The notes: generated by a model not told the origin, from the letters alone. A DNA stretch of 15,082 nucleotides from Microcaldota archaeon (GCA_021792235.1 JAJYVC010000025.1:1-15082); one strand, 5' to 3'; positions 1 through 7,145 are shown, numbered from the stretch's first letter. Translations and numbers: made by a program.

Positions 1-27
1 TCAGATGAAACTGCAATTCAACTGATT

Positions 28-72
28 CGGGCGGGTGAGATACCGCTAGCTTGCTGCGGAGGAACCCGCCCG
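28..72. other. Long GC-rich stem-loop, possible structured RNA
   Basis: Bases 28-36 (CGGGCGGGT) pair perfectly with 64-72 (ACCCGCCCG). Inside, after an internal loop (37-42 GAGATA opposite 60-63 AGGA), CCGC 43-46 pairs with GCGG 56-59, and AGC 48-50 with GCT 53-55 around a two-base loop. A 9-bp outer stem with a second inner helix is more than chance usually gives, so this may be the 3' part of a non-coding RNA that begins before the window, or a leader or terminator structure. I could not match it to SRP RNA, RNase P RNA, a tRNA or a box H/ACA RNA, and the internal loop lacks the tandem G-A pairs of a kink-turn. The strand is undetermined. Confidence 0.4.
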
Positions 73-84
73 TGCTTAGGGTTT

Positions 85-105
85 ATAAGGGGCGAAGCCC
101 CTTAT
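85..105 (+). terminator. Perfect 9-bp hairpin, possible terminator
   Basis: Bases 85-93 (ATAAGGGGC) and 97-105 (GCCCCTTAT) form a perfect inverted repeat around a GAA triloop, followed by a short T-rich stretch. It could end the transcript arriving from the left edge, or act as a 5' element for the gene at 144. The stem partly covers a TATA-like TTTATAA at 82-88, so terminator and promoter roles would compete. There is no long T-run, so the terminator call is tentative. Confidence 0.35.
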
Positions 106-143
106 TTCATGACATAAGTGGAAACAAGTTAAATGGTTTGAAT

Positions 144-908
144 ATGGTCAGAAGAAGAAATTCTAGAGTAAAGCACGGACATGACGGATCTTTCCGCATA
201 ACGCGTGCTGCCTATGTTATCGTATTCATTGCAGTAGTCGTAGCTGCATCCCTCTTTCTATACAATGGCGGCTATTGGGCGTCAGGTCAAGGCAGCTTCG
301 TCTCTCAAAGCACTGTATCTGCTGCACCATTGTCAAATTACAGCAATACTGCCAAGAGCGGCTACCGACTCAACATAACCTTCACAGTTTCAAACGACGA
401 AGCAGCAGGAAACTACGGGTACTGGGCCATTCTGAACTACTCCAAAAACGTGCAGGCTTATTCTGCGGCCAACGGCACATACAATGCAACAATAGTATCA
501 ACAGGCACATGGAGCACTGTCAAGGGCGCTAGGAGTCCTGCAACAGGCATCATAGAGCCCACAAATGGAACAGGCCGGTTTTTTATGGTCTACCACACCA
601 CAATCGTGTACGCAGCGCCGAACGCGTCCAAGAAAAGTGAGGGAGTGATAGGCAGCTATGATTTTGGCGGTTCTGCATCAGATCTACTAAGATCAGAATA
701 CAACCAGACTGGGCCGCGCACGCCATTCAACTGGGTCACCTCGTATTTCGGCAACTCTGCGGTATTGTACGTCAGCGGAATATATGCAAGGTTCACGTAC
801 GATAACAACACCTATCTGTTCAATTATGCAACCAGACCAAACCAGCTAGGGCGCTTCAACCTCACCGTTACAACCTCCACCGGCGGTCCGGCGGATATTG
901 TTGTTTAA
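144..908 (+). CDS. Membrane-anchored secreted surface protein, unknown function
   Basis: This encodes a 254-residue protein. A basic N-terminus (MVRRRNSRVKHG) precedes one hydrophobic segment at residues 22-41 (AAYVIVFIAVVVAASLFLY), then an outside domain rich in Ser, Thr, Asn, Gly and Tyr. That domain has about ten N-X-S/T sequons, for example NYS, NIT, NGT, NAT, NQT, NNT and NLT, which suggests an N-glycosylated surface protein. The frame is open upstream to a TTG at 51, but that extension is read from the two stem-loops and is basic and low in hydrophobicity, so ATG 144 is preferred. No strong Shine-Dalgarno is seen. I do not recognise a named family. It resembles the other single-anchor surface proteins of this window (9514-10122 and 5476-7071) in architecture, but I see no clear residue-level homology. 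It stands alone, 114 bp before the ribosomal operon. Confidence 0.75.
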   Translation: MVRRRNSRVKHGHDGSFRITRAAYVIVFIAVVVAASLFLYNGGYWASGQGSFVSQSTVSAAPLSNYSNTAKSGYRLNITFTVSNDEAAGNYGYWAILNYSKNVQAYSAANGTYNATIVSTGTWSTVKGARSPATGIIEPTNGTGRFFMVYHTTIVYAAPNASKKSEGVIGSYDFGGSASDLLRSEYNQTGPRTPFNWVTSYFGNSAVLYVSGIYARFTYDNNTYLFNYATRPNQLGRFNLTVTTSTGGPADIVV

Positions 909-976
909 GGATCGGTAGCCAAGTCTACACGACATGCACGCGCATCAGATACCACATACTGCGCATACATGCTATG

Positions 977-985
977 TTTAAATAT
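977..985 (+). promoter_or_regulatory. TATA box (box A) for the L30e-S12-S7-EF2 operon
   Basis: TTTAAATAT at 977-985 matches the archaeal box A consensus. Its centre lies about 42 nt upstream of ATG 1023, placing the start of transcription near 1006-1010 and giving a short leader of roughly 15 nt. It is the only clear box before a run of four genes with gaps of 10 nt or less, so it probably serves the whole operon. Confidence 0.65.
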
Positions 986-1022
986 CTTTTGAAAGCATAT
1001 CCTATTCGCTATTTCATTACGG

Positions 1023-1355
1023 ATGAATGGCTCTTTCAAAGTAGAAGATGGTAGCTTGGCCGATTTGAGCAATGATGTTAGGCTTGCTGTGGACACGGGA
1101 AAGGTCAGCTTAGGCTACCGCGAAGTCATGAAATCCGTCAGCACCAACACTGCCAAAGTCGTGGTGGTTGCAGAGAAGGGAAAGAAGTCCATAGTCGACG
1201 ATATAAACCACGCATGCAAGATTGCCGGGATAAAGCTGCTGAGCTTCAAGGGCGGATCGCTAGAACTCGGCACAGTGTGCGGAAAGCCCTATTCGGTGAA
1301 CAGCCTGGCGGTAATAGAAGCCGGGAACTCAAGCATAATTAATGAACAATATTGA
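1023..1355 (+). CDS. rpl30e: Large ribosomal subunit protein eL30 (L30e)
   Basis: This 110-residue protein is a complete L30e, a small alpha/beta RNA-binding protein of the archaeal/eukaryotic 50S subunit. It is related to L7Ae, which is encoded separately in this window. Visible family features are the N-terminal helix with DVRLAVDTGKVSLGYREVMKSV (split here as DVRLAVDTGKVSLGY and REVMKSV), the TAKVVVVAEKGKKS strand-loop, a central HACKIAGIKLL and a C-terminal LGTVCGKPYSVNSLAVIEAG. The length is typical of the family. It is the first gene of the operon. In many archaea L30e follows the RNA polymerase subunits and precedes nusA and S12; here S12 follows directly, 10 nt after the TGA at 1353, with no nusA between. 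Confidence 0.92.
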   Translation: MNGSFKVEDGSLADLSNDVRLAVDTGKVSLGYREVMKSVSTNTAKVVVVAEKGKKSIVDDINHACKIAGIKLLSFKGGSLELGTVCGKPYSVNSLAVIEAGNSSIINEQY

Positions 1356-1359
1356 TGGT
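1356..1359 (+). promoter_or_regulatory. Shine-Dalgarno GGTG supporting the TTG start of S12
   Basis: GGTG at 1356-1359 is complementary to the CACC of the archaeal 16S 3' end and lies 6 nt before TTG 1366. This supports the non-ATG start, which also gives the expected MPKGEFAAKEL N-terminus for archaeal S12. Confidence 0.5.
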
Positions 1360-1365
1360 GAATGA

Positions 1366-1794
1366 TTGCCCAAGGGAGAATTTGCAGCAAAGGAGCTCAT
1401 AAGGAAGAGGAAGAGATACCGTATGCTTAAGAAGTGGTGGAAGAGGAAGTATTTCCACCTCAAGGCAAAGTACGATCCGGTAGGCACCGTGCCAATGGCA
1501 AAGGCTCTAGTGCTGCAGAAGTTCGTGCTGCAGCAGAAGCAACCCCACTCTGGCCTTATAAAATGCGTAAGGGTACAGCTTGTAAAGAACGGCAAGACCG
1601 TAGGTGCATACGTGCCCTACGACGGCACGATAAACTTCATAGAGGAGCACGATGAAGTAACGATACAGGGCATGGGCGGATCGCAGAGAGGGCAGATGGG
1701 CAGCATACCTGGCCTCAAGTACAGGGTAATAGCAGTCAATGGCACTGATATATACCAGATAGTGAAGGGAAAGAAGGAGAAGCCTAAGAGATGA
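1366..1794 (+). CDS. rps12: Small ribosomal subunit protein uS12
   Basis: This is a 142-residue S12, the decoding-centre protein of the 30S subunit. It starts at TTG, supported by GGTG at 1356 and by the archaeal-type N-terminus MPKGEFAAKELIRKRKR. The core is clear: DPVGTVPMAKALVLQK, KCVRVQLVKNGK, INFIEEHDEVTIQGMGG, IPGLKYRVIAVNG and a basic KKEKPKR end. Two loops that face the decoding site are unusual. The near-invariant PNSA(I/L)RK reads P60-H-S-G-L-I-K66, and PGDG reads P84-Y-D-G87. Both come from unambiguous codons. Its TGA overlaps the ATG of S7 as ATGA (1791-1794), which implies translational coupling. Confidence 0.95.
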   Translation: MPKGEFAAKELIRKRKRYRMLKKWWKRKYFHLKAKYDPVGTVPMAKALVLQKFVLQQKQPHSGLIKCVRVQLVKNGKTVGAYVPYDGTINFIEEHDEVTIQGMGGSQRGQMGSIPGLKYRVIAVNGTDIYQIVKGKKEKPKR

Positions 1795-2555
1795 TCGATG
1801 TGGCTGAAGATATTGAAGTCGCTAAAAAAGAGGAGGTCCCTATGGTTCCCGAGACCAAGAGTGCAGAGGTTTCACCTGAGCAGCCTTCGTCAGAACAGCC
1901 AAGGCGCAGGTCGCCTGGCAAGGCCTCTAGGAAGTCCGAGATGTCGCAGCAGGAGCAGCTCCTATTCGGTAAATACGACGTCAAGGCTCTTGCGGTTGAG
2001 GATCCAAGCCTCGCGTCTTATATCAAGCTTAGCAAGAAACCGTATCCAAACATCTTCGGAAGGAGGAAGTATCATGCATATTATCTGTCCCATCTGGACA
2101 TAGTTGAGAGGCTGATAAACAAGATAATGAGGGGAGGGACGGGAAGGAAGATATCCGGAAAGGTGATAAGGAGGAAGGGTGCGCTCCAGGGAAAGAAGCT
2201 TAGGGTAGTGCACATAGTCGAGGAGGCCTTTGCTCTCATAGAGAAGAGGACCAGCAAGAATCCAGTGCAGGTGCTTCTCGAGGCCGTGCAGAATGCCGCT
2301 CCGATAGAGGATACTACAAGGGTAAGATACGGAGGCATAAGCTACAATGTTGCCGTCGGTATAAGCTCGCAGAGGCGGCTTGATGTGGCGTTGAGGAACG
2401 TCGCCCTTGCAGGTCTCATGTCATCATTCAAGAACAAGAAGACTCTCGCAGAGGCTCTTGCCAACGAGATAATACTTGCCTCGACCAACAGCCCTGACAG
2501 TTACGCCGTAAAGAAGAGAGTGGAAGTGGAGAGGATAGCGAAGAGGGCAAGGTAA
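1791..2555 (+). CDS. rps7: Small ribosomal subunit protein uS7
   Basis: This 254-residue protein is S7, the primary binder of the 3' major domain of 16S rRNA in the small-subunit head. The core begins near residue 57 (LLFGKYDVKALAVEDPSL) and includes NIFGRRKYHAYYLS, VERLINKIMRGG, TSKNPVQVLLEAVQNAAP, VRYGGISYNVAVGISSQRRLD (split here) and the C-terminal NSPDSYAVKKRVEVERIAKRAR. Typical archaeal S7 has about 190-220 residues. The excess is an N-terminal tail (1-56), first acidic and then rich in Pro, Ser, Glu and Arg, that looks disordered. A shorter start at M18 or M51 cannot be excluded, but the ATGA overlap with S12 favours ATG 1791. EF-2 starts 2 nt after the stop. Confidence 0.95.
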   Translation: MIDVAEDIEVAKKEEVPMVPETKSAEVSPEQPSSEQPRRRSPGKASRKSEMSQQEQLLFGKYDVKALAVEDPSLASYIKLSKKPYPNIFGRRKYHAYYLSHLDIVERLINKIMRGGTGRKISGKVIRRKGALQGKKLRVVHIVEEAFALIEKRTSKNPVQVLLEAVQNAAPIEDTTRVRYGGISYNVAVGISSQRRLDVALRNVALAGLMSSFKNKKTLAEALANEIILASTNSPDSYAVKKRVEVERIAKRAR

Positions 2556-2557
2556 AT

Positions 2558-4750
2558 ATGGTAAGGAAGGAGTTCGTAGCCGAGGAAGTCGCAAGGCTCA
2601 TGAACGATGTGGACAGGGTAAGGAACATAGCCATAATAGCGCACGTCCACCACGGAAAGACCACTCTTACCGATTCTCTGCTCTCAAGGGCAGGCATAAT
2701 ATCTAAGGCCGTGGCCGGAGAGGCACTTTATACAAACTTCGAGGCAATAGAGAAGGACAGGAGGATGACCATAAAGTCTGCGGACATCTCTCTGGCATTC
2801 AATTACAAAGACAAGGATTACATAATTAACCTGATAGACACCCCGGGCCACGTGGATTTCGGTGGCCATGTAACAAGGTCGATGAGGGCAGTAGACGGTG
2901 TGGTCCTGGTAGTAGATCCCGTGGAGGGCATAATGCCGCAGACCGAGACGGTGCTCAGGCAGGCGCTGCAGGAGAAAGCCAGACCCGTGCTTTTCGTTAA
3001 CAAGACCGACAGGCTGCTCAACGAGCTCAAGCTCACTCCGGAGCAGACGTTCGAGAGGCTTGTGAAGCTTATAACGGATCTGAATGTGATGATAACAAGG
3101 TTCGCTCCCGAGGAGTTCGCAAAGAAGTGGCAGCTCAGCGTGGAGAATGGCAGCGTGGCGTTCGGATCTGCATACAAGAAGTGGGGCATATCGATGCATA
3201 TAATGAAGAAGTACAACACCAACTTCAAGCAGATCTTCGAACTAACTGCAAAGAATGATGAGGCGGAGCTGCAGAGGGTCGCACCCATAGACGAGGCGAC
3301 GCTGTCGATGTGCATAGAGCATCTGCCAAGCCCGAAGGAGGCGCAGGCATACAGGATACCACATCTGTGGCACGGCGACTTGAATACCGAGGATGGCAAG
3401 GCGATGACATCTGTAGACCAGAAGGCCAAGGTCAACATGGTAATATTCGGAGTATCTTATGATCAGCACAGCGGCGAAGTGGCCATAGCTAGAGTATTCT
3501 CAGGAACTGTCAGGAAGGGCACAGAGGTATTCCTTAGCGGTAATCCAAACAAGCAGAGGGTGCAGCAGGTGAGCCTCTTCATGGGTCCTGACAGGGTCAT
3601 AGTGGATTCAATATCTGCAGGCAACATAGCCGGTCTCGTGGGTCTGGAGAACGTATCGATAGGTGACACTGCAAGCGAGAATGACATAGAGCCATTCGAG
3701 CAGATAAAACACTATTCAAAGCCAGTGGTGACCAAGGCCATAGAGGCAAAGGATACCAGGGACATGGGCAAGCTCATAGAGGCGCTCAGGGAGCTGACCA
3801 AGGGAGACCAGACGATAATAGCCGAGCTTAACCAGGAGACCGGCGAGCATCTGGTCAGCGGCATGGGCGAATTGCACCTGGAGGTCATAGAGACGAAGAT
3901 CCGCGACGAATTCAAGGTGCCTATCACAACCAGCGAGCCAATAGTCGTCTATAAGGAGACAATAACAGGAGTAGCTAAGGATATTGAAGGAAAATCGCCC
4001 AACAGACACACAAAATTCTATCTGACGGTATCGCCTCTTGAACCAGGCGTACTGGATCTTCTGGACAGCGGGCAGTTCAAGGAAGGAAAACCAAAGGGCA
4101 AGGCACACATAGAGGAGTTCATAAAGGCTGGCATGTCAAGAGATGAGGCAAAAGGAGTTGTGAACATAAGGAACAACAGCGTGCTCATAGACTCAACAAA
4201 AGGAGTGCAGTACCTCAATGAGGTGATGGAGCTCTGCATAGAGGCGTTCGACGAGGCCATGAAGGACGGGCCTCTTGCAAGGGAGAAGTGCACAGGGATA
4301 AAGGTGCAGATTACCGACGCAACGATACACGAGGATCCTGTTCACAGGGGACCGGCGCAGATAATACCCGCAATGCGCAGGCCCATATATGCCGGAATGC
4401 TCATGGCAGGAGTCATACTCCTTGAGCCAAAGCAGAAGTTCACTGTCAACATACCTCAGGAATACCTTTCAGACATAATTACTTTTCTCCAGGGAAAGAG
4501 GGGACAGATGCTTGACATACAGCAGGAGAACGAGCAGGCGACGGTGATTGCAAAGTTGCCTGTCTCCGAAGTGATAAAGGGCTTCTCAAATGAGATAAGG
4601 AGTCTGACTCAGGGCAAGGCAATCTGGTATCCTGAATACTCTGGCTACGAGAAGCTGCCTAAGGACCTGCAGGACAAGGTAGTAAGGGAGATAAGAAAGA
4701 GGAAGGGAGTTCCTGAGGAACCGCCCAAGCCGCAGGACTTCATGGACTGA
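2558..4750 (+). CDS. fusA: Translation elongation factor 2 (EF-2)
   Basis: This is a full-length 730-residue EF-2, the GTPase that moves tRNA and mRNA through the ribosome. The G domain shows the P-loop at 28-36 (AHVHHGKTT), switch I with T71, DTPGHVDF at 94-101 and NKTD at 148-151. GELHLEV, the domain IV loop and the C-terminal EF-G fold follow. Domain IV has the diphthamide motif HEDPVHRGPAQ, with the modifiable His at residue 596 (codon 4343-4345). Several normally constant G-domain residues differ: P-loop Asp is His31, the switch I RG(I/M)T reads R68-R69-M70-T71, and the usual FGGD of euryarchaeal EF-2 reads FGGH104. The gene is otherwise intact, with no stops. It is the last gene of the operon. 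In many archaea EF-1A occupies or follows this position. Confidence 0.97.
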   Translation: MVRKEFVAEEVARLMNDVDRVRNIAIIAHVHHGKTTLTDSLLSRAGIISKAVAGEALYTNFEAIEKDRRMTIKSADISLAFNYKDKDYIINLIDTPGHVDFGGHVTRSMRAVDGVVLVVDPVEGIMPQTETVLRQALQEKARPVLFVNKTDRLLNELKLTPEQTFERLVKLITDLNVMITRFAPEEFAKKWQLSVENGSVAFGSAYKKWGISMHIMKKYNTNFKQIFELTAKNDEAELQRVAPIDEATLSMCIEHLPSPKEAQAYRIPHLWHGDLNTEDGKAMTSVDQKAKVNMVIFGVSYDQHSGEVAIARVFSGTVRKGTEVFLSGNPNKQRVQQVSLFMGPDRVIVDSISAGNIAGLVGLENVSIGDTASENDIEPFEQIKHYSKPVVTKAIEAKDTRDMGKLIEALRELTKGDQTIIAELNQETGEHLVSGMGELHLEVIETKIRDEFKVPITTSEPIVVYKETITGVAKDIEGKSPNRHTKFYLTVSPLEPGVLDLLDSGQFKEGKPKGKAHIEEFIKAGMSRDEAKGVVNIRNNSVLIDSTKGVQYLNEVMELCIEAFDEAMKDGPLAREKCTGIKVQITDATIHEDPVHRGPAQIIPAMRRPIYAGMLMAGVILLEPKQKFTVNIPQEYLSDIITFLQGKRGQMLDIQQENEQATVIAKLPVSEVIKGFSNEIRSLTQGKAIWYPEYSGYEKLPKDLQDKVVREIRKRKGVPEEPPKPQDFMD

Positions 4751-4785
4751 TGTCAGGTATGACATTGCCACCTCCCATAGCATCC

Positions 4786-4794
4786 TTTTTATAA
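4786..4794 (+). promoter_or_regulatory. TATA box for the pilin-like gene
   Basis: TTTTTATAA at 4786-4794 is centred about 27 nt upstream of ATG 4818, so the transcript would be leaderless or nearly so. It argues that the in-frame TTG at 4796 lies upstream of the transcript and is not used. The T-run just before it may also help end the EF-2 operon. Confidence 0.6.
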
Positions 4795-4817
4795 TTTGTT
4801 GCAGCACAAGTATAGCA

Positions 4818-5413
4818 ATGTACAGTATGAAGGGCATGAAGCTTCAGAGCGCGATGGAGTACCTCATGACCTACGGCTGGGCGATACTAATTATAGCAAT
4901 TGTGATGGTTGCTCTCTTCTCATTGGGATCCTGGGCGGTAGCCCTCTAGGTACTACATGCATGGCCCTGTCCGGATACGAATGCACAGCGCTGACATACC
5001 ACACCGGCAATGTCTTTGCAACCATAGGGCAGGCGACAGGTGCAGATTGGATAGCAGTGAACGTGATCTTCGTAGCGCAGGGCACTACGGCGCCTCCAGC
5101 GCCAGCTCCTGGATCTGGAGGCATATGCTCTAACATAGTTAATATTATATTAACCAATAATGCCAATACGGTATCGTCTGGATATCTGTGCGGAACATCT
5201 ACTACTTCAATACTAATCGCACCAACTTCGCTCAATTCAGGCCAGACAACATCAGTAATGTTCGAGCCTACCTTCTTCTTAGGCGCACCAAATCCAAAAT
5301 ATGCGCCGCTGGGCTCTACTGCTTCAGGCCAGATATGGGTATATTACCAGCTCTCCGGAAGCAATGTGTGGTACTCAACAGAGATCGCGAAGCTGACCAT
5401 GAAGGAAATATAG
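4818..5413 (+). pseudogene. Type IV pilin-like surface protein, frameshifted
   Basis: Reading from ATG 4818 gives a class III (pilin-type) signal peptide: a short basic start, then QSAMEYLMTYGW and the hydrophobic AILIIAIVMVALFSLG. This frame stops at TAG 4947 after 43 residues. The rest of a typical archaeal pilin-like protein continues in the -1 frame from about 4925 (GILGGSPLGTTC, then GYECTALTY) to the stop at 5411-5413. One extra base in the GGG at 4925-4927 would join them into a protein of about 198 residues. The leader would be cut before Gln10 by a prepilin peptidase, and the helix would form the fibre core. The C-terminal domain has Cys pairs and ends with SGQIWVYYQLSG. Possible causes are a true pseudogene, a sequencing or assembly error, or recoding. 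No classical slippery heptamer is present. Confidence 0.75.
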
Positions 5414-5436
5414 CTTGCCTTCGCCAGCTTGCGAAA

Positions 5437-5448
5437 CATATATAATAT
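5437..5448 (+). promoter_or_regulatory. TATA box for the 531-residue surface protein
   Basis: CATATATAATAT at 5437-5448 is centred about 33 nt upstream of the GTG at 5476, implying a leader of only a few bases. No Shine-Dalgarno is seen before the GTG, in keeping with near-leaderless translation. Confidence 0.55.
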
Positions 5449-5475
5449 AGGTATGAGATTTAAATCCGTGATAAA

Positions 5476-7071
5476 GTGGCAGACAATTCCCAATCCTCAA
5501 ATCCTGCACCACAGTCCAGTCAATCTCCTCAACCAGTGACGTCTCCACAGTCGCAACCATCTCCCTCACCTGCGCCACAGCAAGTACAGCAGCAGGTGCA
5601 GAAGAAATCGGGCTTTTTCCATCACGATGAAGGCAAGCCCAACCAGCCCCAGCCGCCTCAGGGAGGACCGGCGCAGCAAGGCGCTACAAAAGCAAAGAAG
5701 CCATTCCCTATACTTCCGGTAACTGCGCTTGCCATAATAGTAATAATAATGGCATCGATCCTGTTGCTGCAGCATCAAGCAAGCAACTCCTTGCAGCCTG
5801 CACAGCAAGCAACTTCGGCATCAGCGCAGGGCTCTACGCAGCTGCTCGCGTACCTCTCATCCCCAAAGAACCAGACCGGCGCAGGCATAATGGAGGTGAT
5901 CGGCAGCGGCATAAACAAGACCGCCCAGCTCAATGTAAGCTATTCTGGAGGATTGAACATAAAGACTCATGGCGGCCGCTTCGGAAACGTGGCATTTTAC
6001 ATACCACTTGCCATAAGCTATGAGAAGTACAGCAGCAATTCCAGGCTGTACTTCAACGCCAGCGGCATACCTATTATCGGCAACCTTAGCGGTTACGAGA
6101 TCACTCTATCCAATGGCACATCGTATTCGTGCTCTGCATATTCCGGTGGTGCATTCGCGAACCTCTCTTCTAGCTCTTCAGGGTCCTCGGGCCAGATGAC
6201 CTGTCAGGCATCATCCTCAAGTGCCGCATCGCAGTACATATCCCAGGCAGGCCAGATCTCACAGTCCGGATCAAACGTATCTGTGAAGGTCCTTGGCAAT
6301 GCGCAGTACAAGGGTCAGGCCTGTGTGCTAACCCGTATGTCCGGAAGCAACACCACGGCCAACATGTCGATAACATACAATGTCACTATGTGCCTCTCAG
6401 ACCAGTACTATGTTCCGCTTAACATCACAGTGCTTGCCTCGACGAGCGGTGCATCAAGCTATGGCATCTCGCTTAATCTTGCTGAGACATCCATTGGCCG
6501 GCCAGTCTCCGCAGCAGGCATAGCAGCCCTTCCCGGACCGTTGTCGCAGTTTAACAGCACCCTGAGCAGCAATCAGACCACAACCGTAGGCTTAAATTAT
6601 ACTGCCCCAATGCCTTTCGTGAATGGCACAACCACATGCACGCCACCATACGGCAACCTAAACACCAACTGCCTAGGATTCACCATGAACCAGGGCAGGG
6701 AGATTTCCCTATCGATAGAGACTACTGACTACAATGCATACCACGTGTCAGTAGGGTGCGAGATAAGCCAGTACAACAACGAGCCGGTCAATTCAGGATT
6801 CCCAGTATATTATGCGATAGATGCCGGCGTGAATGGCCTAGGCACAAATGCCAGGATAGGCGCCGCCAACGCAACGGGCACGGCATCGCTCATCGAGAAC
6901 ACGCCGCTGAGTTTTGCAGGTCTTCCATGCACAGCTGAGAGCACAGTGCCGCCTAGCCTTCCCCCAGGGTCGCAGGTCTCCGGAACAATATGGATGAACT
7001 ATCAGAGCGCCCAGACTGGAGGACTTAGCGAAACCAGCATACTTGCGTCATTCAACACCACAATGCCCTAG
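5476..7071 (+). CDS. Single-pass surface protein with disordered Q/P/S tail
   Basis: This 531-residue protein starts at GTG. Residues 1-73 are low complexity and rich in Gln, Pro and Ser, with a small basic patch, and would be cytoplasmic. Residues 77-98 (FPILPVTALAIIVIIMASIL) form one transmembrane helix. The remaining 430 residues lie outside, rich in Ser, Gly, Asn and Thr, with many N-X-S/T sequons and a few Cys residues that could form disulfides. The C-terminal part has VSVGCEISQYNN, LPCTAES and SGTIWMNYQSAQ, which resembles the C-terminus of the pilin-like protein encoded just upstream (SGQIWVYYQ). It has its own TATA box. The family is not recognised and no catalytic motif is seen. A role in cell-surface structure or attachment is inferred only from architecture and neighbours. 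Confidence 0.8.
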   Translation: MADNSQSSNPAPQSSQSPQPVTSPQSQPSPSPAPQQVQQQVQKKSGFFHHDEGKPNQPQPPQGGPAQQGATKAKKPFPILPVTALAIIVIIMASILLLQHQASNSLQPAQQATSASAQGSTQLLAYLSSPKNQTGAGIMEVIGSGINKTAQLNVSYSGGLNIKTHGGRFGNVAFYIPLAISYEKYSSNSRLYFNASGIPIIGNLSGYEITLSNGTSYSCSAYSGGAFANLSSSSSGSSGQMTCQASSSSAASQYISQAGQISQSGSNVSVKVLGNAQYKGQACVLTRMSGSNTTANMSITYNVTMCLSDQYYVPLNITVLASTSGASSYGISLNLAETSIGRPVSAAGIAALPGPLSQFNSTLSSNQTTTVGLNYTAPMPFVNGTTTCTPPYGNLNTNCLGFTMNQGREISLSIETTDYNAYHVSVGCEISQYNNEPVNSGFPVYYAIDAGVNGLGTNARIGAANATGTASLIENTPLSFAGLPCTAESTVPPSLPPGSQVSGTIWMNYQSAQTGGLSETSILASFNTTMP

Positions 7072-7145
7072 GCCACGCGCAAAATCCAGATTGGTCTCCC
7101 TTTACGCAAAACCTTCTCCGACGGTATTCCTCAAAAAACAATTCA

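Noticed and set aside
28..72. Kink-turn or H/ACA guide RNA in the first stem-loop
   Set aside because: The internal loop lacks the tandem sheared G-A arrangement, and no ACA follows the stem.
51..143. TTG-started extension of the first surface protein
   Set aside because: It reads through two perfect stem-loops, gives a basic, non-hydrophobic stretch with no signal-peptide logic, and ATG 144 gives a normal anchored protein.
905..965. tRNA-like string (GGTAGCCAAGTCTA) with a GCGCA/TGCGC hairpin
   Set aside because: The string recalls a tRNA D-arm, but no acceptor, anticodon or T-arm pairings can be built, and the hairpin has a 15-nt loop. Chance is the simpler explanation.
2684..4293. Long minus-strand frames opposite EF-2 (up to 206 codons)
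   Set aside because: They lie wholly antisense to a strongly conserved gene, have no recognisable domains and no start signals.
4796..4924. Upstream part of the frame open from TTG 4796
   Set aside because: It is the out-of-phase reading of the pilin leader, has no hydrophobic segment, and starts inside or just after the TATA box, before the predicted transcript start.
4911..4930. Classical -1 programmed frameshift site in the pilin gene
   Set aside because: The bases around TTG GGA do not form an X XXY YYZ slippery heptamer, and no clear downstream stem was seen. An indel or error is more likely than programmed slippage.
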